In this document: positions 15,852 to 25,921 of the stretch, one piece after another
Position numbering within the stretch: the stretch's first letter is position 1
How the letters are laid out: each line of letters opens with the position of its first letter
Source of the DNA: Ruminococcus flavefaciens
GTDB lineage: Bacteria; Bacillota; Clostridia; Oscillospirales; Ruminococcaceae
Assembly (NCBI GenBank): GCA_015067005.1
Contig: SVNH01000011.1
Span: 39,745 to 103,744, forward strand
Reading direction: 5' to 3'
Length of the DNA: 64,000 bases
Program-made: the position numbers and the translations under genes
Notes under the pieces: model-generated
Databases searched by the model: none
Told to the model about the DNA's origin: nothing
The model's input: the letters and a program-made list of their open reading frames with translations, nothing else

Positions 15852-18800
15852 TCAGATCTCAGCTTGATCTTCACTTTCTTTGCGGCGAATGAAGCCGGAG
15901 GACTTAACTGAAAACCATCCGCATATGATCAGCATGAATGAACCGAGCAGGATCATCCAATTCTTCATTGCGTTGTTACCGGTCTGCGGAAGATCGACAT
16001 CTTCATTGGCAGAATTACTGCCGCTGCCGGTAACAGGATCAATTGTATAAACGTCAACTGTATTTCCGTCCTTGTCCCTTAATGTGATCTCATATGTATC
16101 ATTGGACTTTGAGGTGATTTCAGCAGATATATTTGTCTGACCGTTTTTGTTTTTGTTTTTGTAGTCGTTGATTGCCCAATTACGCAGATCATCATCAGAA
16201 GCGATGTGTTTTTCGCTAACTGGAGTTGTAGTTATCTCAGTTGTTGGTTCTGTGGTAACAATGTAATCAGTTTTTTTATAGATCTCGTTTTCAAAATTGT
16301 CGGTGAAGTCGATGTATTCGCCGCCAACAACGATATGAGCTGAATTCTTGAATGTTATATTTGCAAAAGGTGTGATGAGGAGTTTTACATTATCAGGTAT
16401 CTCAAGATCCTTGTCGAGTGTGATGTCACCGAACAATGAAAGCTCAACCTTATCGTAGTTCTCACCAGCGCACTCAGCAGCCTGATATACATTCTGGAAC
16501 ATCTGACCGTCGCTGAGCATTGCATAGAATGAAGCGGGGATGTGTCTTGTGTTTACCGGCTTTCCGCATTCTGTGCAGAGCTGTACTGCAAGGCCGTCGT
16601 TTCCTGATTCCGGAATACTTGCCACATAGAAGTTACCTCCTGTACACTCGTGCTCAGAAACACTCAGGAGCGGATAGATAGTTTCGTATCCGTCATCGTC
16701 AACGAAATGAACAGCGAATTTTTCTCCCGGTTCGTTAGCTTTGAATCTTAAATTAGCTTCACTCTTTACAGTGTATACACCGTCGTTATATTCGTAATCT
16801 CCATCTGTAACTTCAAATTCGATTGCCGGCTCAGAAGCTGCAAAGAATTTTCTCGCAGTATTCATATTTGGAGCATGAGAAGGAGTAGCAGAAATTCGAT
16901 TTCCATTTGCATCGGTTATATATGCATCAACGGATATAGAATTATCTGCCGGCTTGAACCTGTTGTTGATGTCCTTGCCTACTGTAACAAGACCGGAGAT
17001 CGGGAGTTTAAGATCGTTGATCTTGAAATTCATCTTATCGTCGTCTTTAATTCTGTTTCCGCCGTTATTGAAGGCGTAGTCTGTGTATTTATCGTTGTAT
17101 TTCAAATTGAAATCGTCAGGAGACAATTTGTCGTTCTTGACCTTATTGAAGTCATCCATCTGCTCCTTGAACTGCTTTGTGTTAAGCTTGAGGTCATCCT
17201 TTTTAGGTTCTTTAGGCTGATCGTCAGTCTTATCACCTGAAGCATTGAGGTAGCTGAGTGTACTGTCAAAGAGTACGTGCGGGAGGTTTAATTCACGTCC
17301 TTCACCTATCTCATAAAGATTGTCATTTATGATTATCTCATACGGTATTTCTGTTGTTGAACCTTCGAGAGTTGTTACAACGATACTGTCAAGAACATGA
17401 ACAACTGTGATACCGCTGATGACTCCGGATGTAAATGTTGTAAGGAATTGTGCGATCGGGATATCACTTGTTAAAAGACTAAGGATATCTATGAATATCT
17501 TGCTGTTTTCAAGGTCTTTCTGGAGCGGTGATTTCCATGCATCGCCTACCTTTATATCAATTACGGCAGATTCGCCCGGCTTGAGCTCTTCCGCGCTGAT
17601 AGACTGTCTGCCGGATACCTGACCGCCTAACGTAACTTTTGACTCGATAACCTTAACTGTGCCGTCCTGACAAACGTGCTTATAGCTATAATATCCGTGC
17701 TGAACGTCAGTGATCTTGTTTTCAAGTCCATAGATAGGTCTGTCTGAAACATTTGTCATAGTTATCCTTATAGGATATTGATAACCAAAGCAGGAATAAC
17801 TCGGAACTTCAATAGTCATTTTCAAAGCATCGCCTGCGTAAACGTGGATGTCGTTCTCTGAGTAGAACGGGTACTCAAACTCATCGCCGTCGTTCTTACC
17901 CTTGAAAAGAGCACTTATGGTGTAATCGCCGGCAACGTCACCGCGCAGATACCAGTGGACATTCTTTACATCATTTGGCTGAAGATCGCCAACAAACTGT
18001 GTCTGGTCGCTGTTGCAGAGTGTAAGTCCTGACGGAACATTGAGAGTTGCAGAACAGTCCTCAAGAGTTTCCTTGTCGCTGTTCATTACAATAAGCTGTA
18101 CATCGTAGAATTCCTTGAGCCACTTGCATTCACCGTAAATAATGATGAACATTTCCTGCTCTTCCCATTCATAGTATGTAGCAGTTGCATTGATCTGAGG
18201 AATGTATACAGGCTGCCCCGGATTAACAGGTGTATTAGTAGTCGGGTAAACTATCTTAGGCTTTGGAGCAGGATGTATAACCGGTGTGCCGGACGGGCTC
18301 GGAGTGTATGAAATAGGTACAGCTTCATACTTTGTAAAGATGACAGGCTCATCGTGGAATGTCATTTCAACTGAGTATTTATAATAGTGGTAGTTCTCAG
18401 GATCATCAACGTCGATTCCGGCACTTACGATCTCTTCCTTTGTCATAGGCTTAGCTGTCAATTCACCTGTGATCTTCAGCTTTTCATTTTTCTCTTCGTT
18501 AATCTGTTCCTCAAGCTGCGGAACATATTCAGTTGTTACCGGTGAAAAAGGTGCTTTTGTAGTAGTTACAGCTGTTGTAGTTGTTGTTGTTTCGGTAGTA
18601 GTTGTAGTAGTCGTAGTTTCTGTTGCTGGCTGAGTTTCAGCCGGCTCAATTTCATGCATATATTCTGTATCTTCCCATTCACATACGAATGGCAGCTGCT
18701 CATCGTCTGAGCCGCTGTACCAATTGCTTTTATTGCAGATCTTGATGCAGTCTTCACCTTCGCCGGTATTGGAAGGCTCGCCGTTTTTCCAGTTGGTAAA

Positions 18801-20696
18801 GGTCATTGGCTCGTCTGTTACCCATGCAAATGCATTGCCTGCATTGCGGGAACCGCCTATCCAGCAGTCAGGAATGTCGTTTGACAGTAAAGACTGTACC
18901 GTTGCCTGTTCGGAAGCGGATGTTATAGTAACAAGATGACCGCCGACGCTTTCGCAGTAAGCCTTTGCCTTCTGCCATGTAAGAGGTGTTTCTATCAGCT
19001 TATATCTGGGAGCATTTTCAGTAGGTCTGAAGAACATATCACCGTTTGCATCAACAGAAGCAGAGCCGTTTACATAACAAGCCCAATCGTCACGCCATCT
19101 ATAGCTTGCTGTGAAATACTTTGAGAAGTCCTTGAAGACGACCCCCGCATCTTCACAAAAGACCGAAATACCTAAACGTCTGGTCGAACCTGCAAGGGTG
19201 ATGGCTTTACCCTTCGGCAAATAGACACCGCCTTTTCCAGCATCAATTCTGATCCAGTCACTGAACTCTATAGCAGTATCGCCGTCTATGCGTAAACCGA
19301 AATCATTATAGCTTTGTATTATTCCGCCTGAGATTTTCAGTGTGCCTTTTGAATTTTTACCATATATGGATATACCATTAGATACAAAACTGAATAAAAG
19401 ACTATGGTCATGAAATCCTGTGGCTTTTAATTCAGCAGTACCTGTAAAACCTTCGCTTAACAGAAGAGCATTGCCTTCATCAGATGAATTATTGACCTGA
19501 CCGCCATAAAAATGGGCGGTACTGTTGCCTGAGCCAAGGCATACGGACGAAGCTCGGTTTGCAGAGATAATACTGTCAGTATTTTCAAATTTACCGGTGC
19601 TGTTGACCTTTATTGCAGGCTTTGAACTGTATTCATCACATTTGTAATTACCGCTGTTTAACGTAAGTGAGCCGTCAACATTAAAGAGAGTTCCGGTTGA
19701 AGTACAATTTATTGTGCCGCCTTTATCAGTATCTCTGATTATAACGTTTCCATTACAGTTTATCGTTTGGATATTAACTGTATGACCATTCAGGTCAAGA
19801 TCAAGGAACTCATTTACAGTGAGACTTGAAGTTTTAACATCGCAATCAAGCTTATAATAACCGGATGCAGGGAGAGAGGTCGGATCATCCCATAAATGAT
19901 AATTTGCTATCGGCTCGCCGTCCTTCTCCATAATATAGCCGAAATTATCCAGCCCGTAATAAGAAGAGCCTCCGAAGTCTCCGCTGTAAGCTATATCGTC
20001 CCAGCCGCCGAAGCCCCTTTCGTTATGATCACCGTAGAACAATGCTGCATTCTGATTGCCGTCCAGATTATTAGGATTGTCAGAATACCAGTTGGTATAA
20101 TCCAGAGCTTCACCTGTTATCCAGTTAAAATCACCGTCATCGTTCCTTGAAAGACCTATCCAGTAATTCTTTTTGGGTGACTTTTCTTCCTTCAGAAGAG
20201 CCTCGATCATTGCCTGTTCTCTCTGTGAATTGATAACAGCAAGATGTGCACCATATTCCTCACATTTGTTTTCGGCTTCCTGCCATGTTAAACCGGTATT
20301 GACGATCTGATAGTGTGCAGGATCCGGATAATACTTCCAGTTCAGTTCTTCCGTATAAGGCAGACTGGATATATCTCCTGAATTTTTCTGCAATATGATC
20401 TCTGCATCACGAAGAGTGATCTTGTTATCAGAATCGACATCTGCTGCAATAGTACCAGCTATTTCATAGCCTTTTCTGACGTAGTTCTCAATAAGATCAA
20501 CATCATCGTTGTTAATGAGCCCGTTATTATCAGCATCACCGTACAATATCTCCGATGAGCTTACGGGAGACGCATCAATTTCTGATGCTATCGCGCTGGC
20601 AGGGATCAGTGTCAGTGTCTGAGCACATCCCAACGAAGAAGCGATCAAAAAAGACAGGGCTTTTTTGCCTAATCTTCTACTTTTATTATTTTTCAT
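15852..20696 (-). CDS. 1614-residue LPQTG surface protein with dockerin and two C-type lectin domains
   Basis: I start it at the ATG at 20696, behind GAAAGGATGG; a frame 16 codons longer has no ribosome binding site. Order: signal peptide (to about 45); type I dockerin (about 53-110, GDADNNGLINNDDVDLI and DVDSDNKITLRDAEIIL); C-type lectin fold 1 (about 125-270, with WIGL and CEEYGAHLAVI); a right-handed beta-helix-like region (about 280-550, LDLNGHTVNI); C-type lectin fold 2 (about 560-680, CESVGGHLVTI and CWIGGSRNAGNAFAWV). A Thr linker (TETTTTTTTTETTTTTTAVT) leads to several beta-sandwich domains (about 730-1480), a pre-anchor module and LPQTG (about 1580), a membrane helix and a KxE tail. 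Both dockerin and sortase signal in one chain would allow wall anchoring plus cohesin binding. Its role is probably adhesion or scaffold attachment. Confidence 0.88.
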   Translation of the reverse strand: MKNNKSRRLGKKALSFLIASSLGCAQTLTLIPASAIASEIDASPVSSSEILYGDADNNGLINNDDVDLIENYVRKGYEIAGTIAADVDSDNKITLRDAEIILQKNSGDISSLPYTEELNWKYYPDPAHYQIVNTGLTWQEAENKCEEYGAHLAVINSQREQAMIEALLKEEKSPKKNYWIGLSRNDDGDFNWITGEALDYTNWYSDNPNNLDGNQNAALFYGDHNERGFGGWDDIAYSGDFGGSSYYGLDNFGYIMEKDGEPIANYHLWDDPTSLPASGYYKLDCDVKTSSLTVNEFLDLDLNGHTVNIQTINCNGNVIIRDTDKGGTINCTSTGTLFNVDGSLTLNSGNYKCDEYSSKPAIKVNSTGKFENTDSIISANRASSVCLGSGNSTAHFYGGQVNNSSDEGNALLLSEGFTGTAELKATGFHDHSLLFSFVSNGISIYGKNSKGTLKISGGIIQSYNDFGLRIDGDTAIEFSDWIRIDAGKGGVYLPKGKAITLAGSTRRLGISVFCEDAGVVFKDFSKYFTASYRWRDDWACYVNGSASVDANGDMFFRPTENAPRYKLIETPLTWQKAKAYCESVGGHLVTITSASEQATVQSLLSNDIPDCWIGGSRNAGNAFAWVTDEPMTFTNWKNGEPSNTGEGEDCIKICNKSNWYSGSDDEQLPFVCEWEDTEYMHEIEPAETQPATETTTTTTTTETTTTTTAVTTTKAPFSPVTTEYVPQLEEQINEEKNEKLKITGELTAKPMTKEEIVSAGIDVDDPENYHYYKYSVEMTFHDEPVIFTKYEAVPISYTPSPSGTPVIHPAPKPKIVYPTTNTPVNPGQPVYIPQINATATYYEWEEQEMFIIIYGECKWLKEFYDVQLIVMNSDKETLEDCSATLNVPSGLTLCNSDQTQFVGDLQPNDVKNVHWYLRGDVAGDYTISALFKGKNDGDEFEYPFYSENDIHVYAGDALKMTIEVPSYSCFGYQYPIRITMTNVSDRPIYGLENKITDVQHGYYSYKHVCQDGTVKVIESKVTLGGQVSGRQSISAEELKPGESAVIDIKVGDAWKSPLQKDLENSKIFIDILSLLTSDIPIAQFLTTFTSGVISGITVVHVLDSIVVTTLEGSTTEIPYEIIINDNLYEIGEGRELNLPHVLFDSTLSYLNASGDKTDDQPKEPKKDDLKLNTKQFKEQMDDFNKVKNDKLSPDDFNLKYNDKYTDYAFNNGGNRIKDDDKMNFKINDLKLPISGLVTVGKDINNRFKPADNSISVDAYITDANGNRISATPSHAPNMNTARKFFAASEPAIEFEVTDGDYEYNDGVYTVKSEANLRFKANEPGEKFAVHFVDDDGYETIYPLLSVSEHECTGGNFYVASIPESGNDGLAVQLCTECGKPVNTRHIPASFYAMLSDGQMFQNVYQAAECAGENYDKVELSLFGDITLDKDLEIPDNVKLLITPFANITFKNSAHIVVGGEYIDFTDNFENEIYKKTDYIVTTEPTTEITTTPVSEKHIASDDDLRNWAINDYKNKNKNGQTNISAEITSKSNDTYEITLRDKDGNTVDVYTIDPVTGSGSNSANEDVDLPQTGNNAMKNWMILLGSFMLIICGWFSVKSSGFIRRKESEDQAEI

Positions 20697-20749
20697 AAAA
20701 CCATCCTTTCTGTTTTTATTGTATAGAGTTATAAATCCCAACATAAATT

Positions 20750-20778
20750 ATTATATATATTGTCAGTATAAATGTCAA
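20750..20778 (-). promoter_or_regulatory. Promoter of the 1614-residue surface protein
   Basis: On the minus strand TTGACA (20778-20773) and TATAAT (20755-20750) are 17 bp apart, a perfect consensus, 54 bp from the start codon. Confidence 0.8.
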
Positions 20779-21079
20779 TACACAAGCCGGAATGTATACT
20801 TGATTTGTATGATTGCATATATATTTTTTCTGAAAACATTTCATGCTATACACAATTTATAGCACTCAAAAAAACTTTGAAAAGCGTAAAAGACTTAAAG
20901 TTAACTGATTATTGCGGATAATAAAATAATTAAGCTTTTACAGAGTTTAAAACAACAAATCAATCAAACAATCCGCTGCTCAGATGTGCCCGTGCGGCTT
21001 ATTATTTTTCCTGCATTGCAAATATGAAACAGATGGAGTTTTACGGCTTTTGTTATAATAATAATATTTTTATTAAGTA

Positions 21080-21108
21080 TTGACTTGAATGTGGATATTA
21101 AGTATAAT
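21080..21108 (+). promoter_or_regulatory. Promoter of the GH97 gene
   Basis: TTGACT (21080-21085) and TATAAT (21103-21108), spacer 17 bp, 34 bp before the TTG start. Confidence 0.8.
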
Positions 21109-21141
21109 GTAACCATAAATATATAAAAATGGGGTGATTAC

Positions 21142-24100
21142 TTGAAAAACTTTTATCCAAAGCGTATATTGGCGTTGGGCGCATCAGTATGTCTTGCAGC
21201 AGCTTCCTTGCCTGTCGTAAAAGCCGTTGAAGCTGAAGCTGTTTCTGCTAACGGTGCAGTCAGCAGCGTTGGTACTGCTGACGGTTTGGCACATATCCGC
21301 GGAGACGGTGCAGGAGTAATGTACGATCCTGAGCATGGTTCCAACGTGCTTAAGCTTAAAGGTGACGGTTTCGGTGAAGGCTGGCTGCAGCTGCCGGCGA
21401 TGTTTGACGAGTCGTGCAGTGAAGGCTTCACATTCTCAATGAAGTACGCACTTGACGGCGATACAAGTGATTATTCGAGACTGTATCAGTTTTCAACTGT
21501 ACCGTTCGGCACCGGACTTACATCGTCATATTCATCGCCTGACCTGTCGGTAGACGTTAAGAACAAGAGTACATTCAGAGCAAGTATCTATGCCGGAAAT
21601 GCCCGTACTACCGCTGATGATGATAAGCACAGGGCAATATTCGACCTTGATGCAGCTCCGGACAAGGATGTATGGCATGAGCTTTCGGTCGTGTACAAGC
21701 CCGGCGGCGTTTCTTACTTCATTGACGGCAAACTGATCTCATATGAGGCTGAGACGGCTGATGCAGCAGTCGCAAGTCTTTTCAGCGAGGGGCTACTGCC
21801 TTCGTACTATTACAACGCGATCGGACATTCACTCTACTCTGATGATGACCTCAGGGCAAGAATCGACGATGTAGCATTTTTCAATAAGCCTCTCTCCGCC
21901 AGTGAGATCGCTGATCTTCCGATGAATGAAGCAAAGTATCTGTTCGACTTTGAATATGTTATGGCGGCAGATATTTCTTCGCCTGAAACTGCCAGAACTC
22001 TCGATGGCACTTCGGTAACAAGTCTCCCGGAGCTTGAATCTTTTTCTCCCGACGGAACTATACATACACAGTTCTGGAAGGATGCCTCCGGCGGATACTA
22101 TTATTCAGTCAATAAGACTTCTTCCGCTAAAACAGAGGCTGTTGTGCAGCCTTCAAAGCTTGGACTTGTTACAGAAGCAGAAGACCTTTCGACAGGTTTT
22201 GCAGCTCCGCCCTCAGCAGCAGAAGTCAGGCGAGATGAGACCTACACTATGCCTTACGGTAAGCACAGCAGGTTCCGTGACTGCTGTAATGAGATCACTT
22301 TCCCTCTGCAAAAAGGTGATTCGATACTTAGTGTAACTATGCGCGTTTATAATGATGGTGTCGGTCTGAGATATACTCTCGATCACGGTGCAACGATCAA
22401 GAATGAAGCCACACAGGTCATTTTTCCTGATAACAGCGTTTTCTGGGGCAATATTCCGAATGCAACATATGAGTGGGATATGGTTGAGATAACTTCAAAG
22501 AAAATGAATGATGCATGGGCGGACTATTCGTTCCCGCTCACAGGCAAGCTGTCTGATACCTGCTGGGTGACGCTTTCCGAAGCCAATGTATTCAACGAGG
22601 ACGAACCATACTGTGCCGGCTGCGTGTCAACTACCGGCGGCAGCCGTGCCCTCAAATGGAAGTTCGGTGTTAAGGAAACATCTGTAAGTATGTCCACATC
22701 CTTCCATACACCGTGGAGAGCGATCGTGATCGGTGATGACCTGAACGAGATGTCCTCAAGTGACCTTATCCAGAACCTCAATCCGCCGTCAGTCCTTGAA
22801 GATACAAGCTGGATAAAGCCCGGAAAAAGCGCATGGTCATGGTGGAGCAGCAGCTCCGATTCTCCGATAGAGTACCATACCCAGAAGGACTACATTGACT
22901 TTGCTGCACAGAACGGCTGGGACTTTGTATGCCTTGACTTCGGCTGGGCGCTGTGGGATGACAGTGAAGCTAAGGTAAAAGAGCTCTGTGAATATGCTGC
23001 TGAACGCGGTGTCGGCATTTATCTCTGGTACGGTGTAAACAACAAGGGACACAGCGGATACAAGGACAGCAAGGGCAATCCTGCATATCCGTACTATTCA
23101 CTGCTTGACGAAGCCACTATCGTCCGCGAGTTTGAGCGTGTTTCCGGGCTCGGCGTTAAGGGCGTGAAAGTCGATTACTATGAGAGCGACACTCAGGAAA
23201 CTATGAAGCAGATGCATATGTGCGCTGAAATAGCTGCGAAGAATCATATAATGGTACTCTTCCACGGATGCACTCTTCCGCGCGGTGAGAGCCGTACATA
23301 TCCGCACGTTGTTTCATACGAAGCTGTAAACGGAACAGAGTATTACAAGTGGTTCAAAAGTCCGGCGCTTGCAAACCGTGTTTCTTATACCTTTACGCGA
23401 AATGTAGCAGGTTCAGCTGATTTTACTCCTACCGGAACTCCGATAGACGGGATAGCAGCGACAGCAGGATTTGCGCTTGCTGACGTTGTTACGATAGAAT
23501 CTGGTATCCAGCACTTTGCACATTCAGTCTATACTTATGAAGGTTCATCTGCACTGCCGCTGCTTAATGATGTTCCGGTTGCGTGGGATGATATGAAGGT
23601 GCTTGACGGTTACCCTATGCAGTTCAATGTTACTGCAAGAAGAAGCGGAAACGACTGGTATATCGGAGCTTCTACGATCAGTTCGAGAACTGTCGAAATT
23701 GCACTTTCTGATCTCATCAGCGACGGTTCATGGGATGCATATATATTTGCGGATAACGAGGACGGAAGTGATCTCGAAGTAACGGTGCAGAAAGGTCTTA
23801 CATCAAAAGATGTTATAACAAGGCAGCTGCTTCCTAACGGAGGTTTTGTCATCAAGCTGACTCAGAATGGTATGAAGCTGACAACTCCGTACTCGAACTA
23901 TAAGAGCTATGAAGCAGAAAATGCAAAGCTCTCAGGCAAGGCTGTCGCAACTACCGGTTCTGATGCTAAGTATTGCTCGAATGACGCATTTGTTGGTTAT
24001 GTCGGCGGAGGCTCTGATAATACAGTTACATTCACCAATGTAAACGTGAATGAAGCAGGGAAGTACACTCTGAGGATATACTACCTTTCCGGAGAATCGC

Positions 24101-24501
24101 GCGAACTCATGGTCGATGTAAACGGAAAATATGTGTCAACTCTTAAGGAACTCTATGCCAACAAGGGAGACTGGAAGGGGATAAGAGCCGTTAACATTGA
24201 GGTCGAGCTTCAGAAGGGGGATAACACAGTCAAGCTGTATAATACCAGAGCGTATGGCCCTAACATAGACAGGATAGCGATAGCTATGCCGGAAACAAAG
24301 GTTGAAGGCGATGTAAATGCAGACGGCGAATTCAGCATTGCTGATCTTGTACTTCTGCAGAAGTGGGTCCTTGCAGTTCCGAATATCAGGCTTGTCGACT
24401 GGAAAGCTGGCGACCTCTGCAAAGACGATAAACTCAATGTATTTGATCTGTGTCTTATGAGACGTCTGCTTGTAAGCAGCGATAGAAAGGTATCCATATA
24501 G
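21142..24501 (+). CDS. Secreted GH97 glycosidase with LamG-like, carbohydrate-binding and dockerin modules
   Basis: Translation starts at a TTG behind GGGGTGA. The 1119 residues comprise a signal peptide (to about 35), a LamG/concanavalin-like domain (about 45-270), the GH97 N-terminal beta-super-sandwich (about 290-540) and the TIM barrel (about 550-830). The barrel contains WSWWSSS, WDFVCLDFGWALWDD and the strand GVKGVKVDYYESD, whose Asp678 aligns with the nucleophile of retaining GH97 alpha-galactosidases rather than the Glu of inverting SusB types. YEAVNGTE is conserved. The GH97 C-terminal domain is followed by a CBM6/35-like domain (about 925-1045) and a type I dockerin (GDVNADGEFSIADLVLLQKW and a second repeat). 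It probably releases alpha-galactose or alpha-glucose from plant glycans while docked to a cellulosome. Confidence 0.92.
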   Translation: MKNFYPKRILALGASVCLAAASLPVVKAVEAEAVSANGAVSSVGTADGLAHIRGDGAGVMYDPEHGSNVLKLKGDGFGEGWLQLPAMFDESCSEGFTFSMKYALDGDTSDYSRLYQFSTVPFGTGLTSSYSSPDLSVDVKNKSTFRASIYAGNARTTADDDKHRAIFDLDAAPDKDVWHELSVVYKPGGVSYFIDGKLISYEAETADAAVASLFSEGLLPSYYYNAIGHSLYSDDDLRARIDDVAFFNKPLSASEIADLPMNEAKYLFDFEYVMAADISSPETARTLDGTSVTSLPELESFSPDGTIHTQFWKDASGGYYYSVNKTSSAKTEAVVQPSKLGLVTEAEDLSTGFAAPPSAAEVRRDETYTMPYGKHSRFRDCCNEITFPLQKGDSILSVTMRVYNDGVGLRYTLDHGATIKNEATQVIFPDNSVFWGNIPNATYEWDMVEITSKKMNDAWADYSFPLTGKLSDTCWVTLSEANVFNEDEPYCAGCVSTTGGSRALKWKFGVKETSVSMSTSFHTPWRAIVIGDDLNEMSSSDLIQNLNPPSVLEDTSWIKPGKSAWSWWSSSSDSPIEYHTQKDYIDFAAQNGWDFVCLDFGWALWDDSEAKVKELCEYAAERGVGIYLWYGVNNKGHSGYKDSKGNPAYPYYSLLDEATIVREFERVSGLGVKGVKVDYYESDTQETMKQMHMCAEIAAKNHIMVLFHGCTLPRGESRTYPHVVSYEAVNGTEYYKWFKSPALANRVSYTFTRNVAGSADFTPTGTPIDGIAATAGFALADVVTIESGIQHFAHSVYTYEGSSALPLLNDVPVAWDDMKVLDGYPMQFNVTARRSGNDWYIGASTISSRTVEIALSDLISDGSWDAYIFADNEDGSDLEVTVQKGLTSKDVITRQLLPNGGFVIKLTQNGMKLTTPYSNYKSYEAENAKLSGKAVATTGSDAKYCSNDAFVGYVGGGSDNTVTFTNVNVNEAGKYTLRIYYLSGESRELMVDVNGKYVSTLKELYANKGDWKGIRAVNIEVELQKGDNTVKLYNTRAYGPNIDRIAIAMPETKVEGDVNADGEFSIADLVLLQKWVLAVPNIRLVDWKAGDLCKDDKLNVFDLCLMRRLLVSSDRKVSI

Positions 24502-24508
24502 AATTTTT

Positions 24509-24538
24509 GCCCCGAAGCGTTAAAAAGCACTTCGGGGC
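24509..24538 (+). terminator. Terminator of the GH97 gene
   Basis: GCCCCGAAG (24509-24517) pairs with CTTCGGGGC (24530-24538), eight bases after the stop codon. Confidence 0.75.
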
Positions 24539-24571
24539 ACTGTCTTTTGATCTGTTATAATAAATCAGAAA

Positions 24572-24810
24572 TTACCTTTCCAAAATGAATCGGGCAACTT
24601 CAACGTTTCCGTCCATTTCTAATGACTGAATATAGAATCCGCATTTTTCTGTATAGAATAAGACATTTTCGCTTTTATCTGCTGGAGTGATCAATGTGAA
24701 CTTGTTCCAATCATTGTAATATGACTTAACGAATTCCATTACAGATGTTCCGATGCCTTTTTCCTGAAACTCCGGGATAACACACAAGCATCCGACCTCA
24801 TATATTCCTT
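24572..24810 (-). pseudogene. C-terminal half of a GNAT acetyltransferase
   Basis: On the minus strand IYEVGCLCVIPEFQEKGIG carries the GNAT motif A (Q/RxxGxG/A, here QEKGIG), and LFYTEKCGFY is motif B. The N-terminal beta strands are missing and an in-frame stop lies just upstream of IYEVG. A start at the internal Met (24787) would give a 71-residue fragment without the full acetyl-CoA pocket. Confidence 0.7.
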
Positions 24811-24982
24811 ATAGATAACAACTCCTCAGGCAACGATTTGTGTTAGCAACAATTAAAGCACAGCATTGCTGTTTTATCAATAGAAACACCATAGCAGCTC
24901 TGACCGTACATCAGAACTACTATGGAGTAAGATTTCTGTATGAGCCAAAGCTTTATGTGAGGCTTCTGCGTATTAAACGTTT

Positions 24983-25909
24983 TTATTTCAGGAACCCGTT
25001 AATGATCTGTTCTTCGGCTTCGGCTTCAGTAAGACCGAGAGTCATGAGTTTGGTGAGCTGTTCTCCGGCGATCTTACCGATAGCAGCTTCGTGAACGAGA
25101 GCGGCATCAATGTTATTTGCTTCGAGAGAAGGAACAGCAAGTATCTTGCCGTTATCCATAATGATCGAGTCGCATTCAGTGTGACCGCTGCAAGCTGCAT
25201 TACCGATGATGCAGGCATCGAATTTCTGATATGAATCATCTCTTGCAACTGAACGTGAAACGACATCAGCGCTCGAACCTTCTTCGTTGAGAGCGACCTT
25301 ATAAATGCTGTAAGCCTGCTGCTGACCGTGAGTCATGAGGCGTTCGCGTACAACGAGCTTAGCGTCTTTTTTCAGCTCAGCGATAGTGGTGCGCTGAGTT
25401 GAATCAACGCCCTTGATCTGGGACATTTCCATTTCCATGGTGCTGCCCTCTTCCATGTAAACCTCGGTAACAGGATCGAGAATGCGCTTACCTGAACCGT
25501 CTCCGGAACCGTAGTGCTTTTCAACATAGCGTATCTTTGAATTTTTGCCTACATAGAAACGGTGTATGCCGTCGTGTTCTGAATCCTGATTGCCGCAGTT
25601 ATCAATACCGCAGCCGGCAACGATAAGGACATCACAGTCATCACCGATGTGGAAATCGTTATAAACGGTTTCTTTTATGCCGCTCTCGCTGAGAACGACA
25701 GGGATGTGTATACTTTCGTTTTTCGTGCCGGATTTTATATAGATGTCGATACCGCTTGCATCAGTTTTGGACTGTATGTCGATGTTAGCGGTAGTATTTC
25801 TGCCGATAGATTCGCCGTTTGCACGGAAATTATAAGCGCCCTCGGGAATGTTGTGAAGATCGGCAACCTCCTGAAACAGTCTTTTCTGAACAGCGTCCAT
25901 GTTTTTCAT
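24983..25909 (-). CDS. sufB: SufB-like Fe-S cluster scaffold protein (short form)
   Basis: At 308 residues it is much shorter than SufB of enterobacteria (about 495) but keeps the beta-helix core and C-terminal signature. Cys in SGHTECDSIIMD corresponds to the essential Cys near the end of the E. coli SufB core, and His-Glu in VHEAAIGKI matches the conserved HEA segment. The ending LGLTEAEAEEQIINGFLK is the usual SufB/SufD tail. With sufC alone beside it (13 bp apart), this is the minimal SufBC-like (SMS) arrangement without SufD, SufS or SufU. It would assemble Fe-S clusters in the cytoplasm as a SufB2C2 complex. The start is the ATG at 25909. Confidence 0.9.
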   Translation of the reverse strand: MKNMDAVQKRLFQEVADLHNIPEGAYNFRANGESIGRNTTANIDIQSKTDASGIDIYIKSGTKNESIHIPVVLSESGIKETVYNDFHIGDDCDVLIVAGCGIDNCGNQDSEHDGIHRFYVGKNSKIRYVEKHYGSGDGSGKRILDPVTEVYMEEGSTMEMEMSQIKGVDSTQRTTIAELKKDAKLVVRERLMTHGQQQAYSIYKVALNEEGSSADVVSRSVARDDSYQKFDACIIGNAACSGHTECDSIIMDNGKILAVPSLEANNIDAALVHEAAIGKIAGEQLTKLMTLGLTEAEAEEQIINGFLK

Positions 25910-25921
25910 ATGCGACCCCCC

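Larger units (their letters stand above)
20697..21141. other. Divergent intergenic region
   Basis: It holds the leftward promoter (20750-20778) of the surface protein and the rightward promoter (21080-21108) of the GH97 gene. The 270 bp between are A+T-rich; an imperfect G+C-rich inverted repeat around 20978-21000 is the only other structure seen. Confidence 0.6.

Noticed and set aside
18566..18757. Low-complexity Gln/Leu-rich frame on the minus strand
   Set aside because: It is a shadow of the Thr-rich linker codons of the large surface protein.
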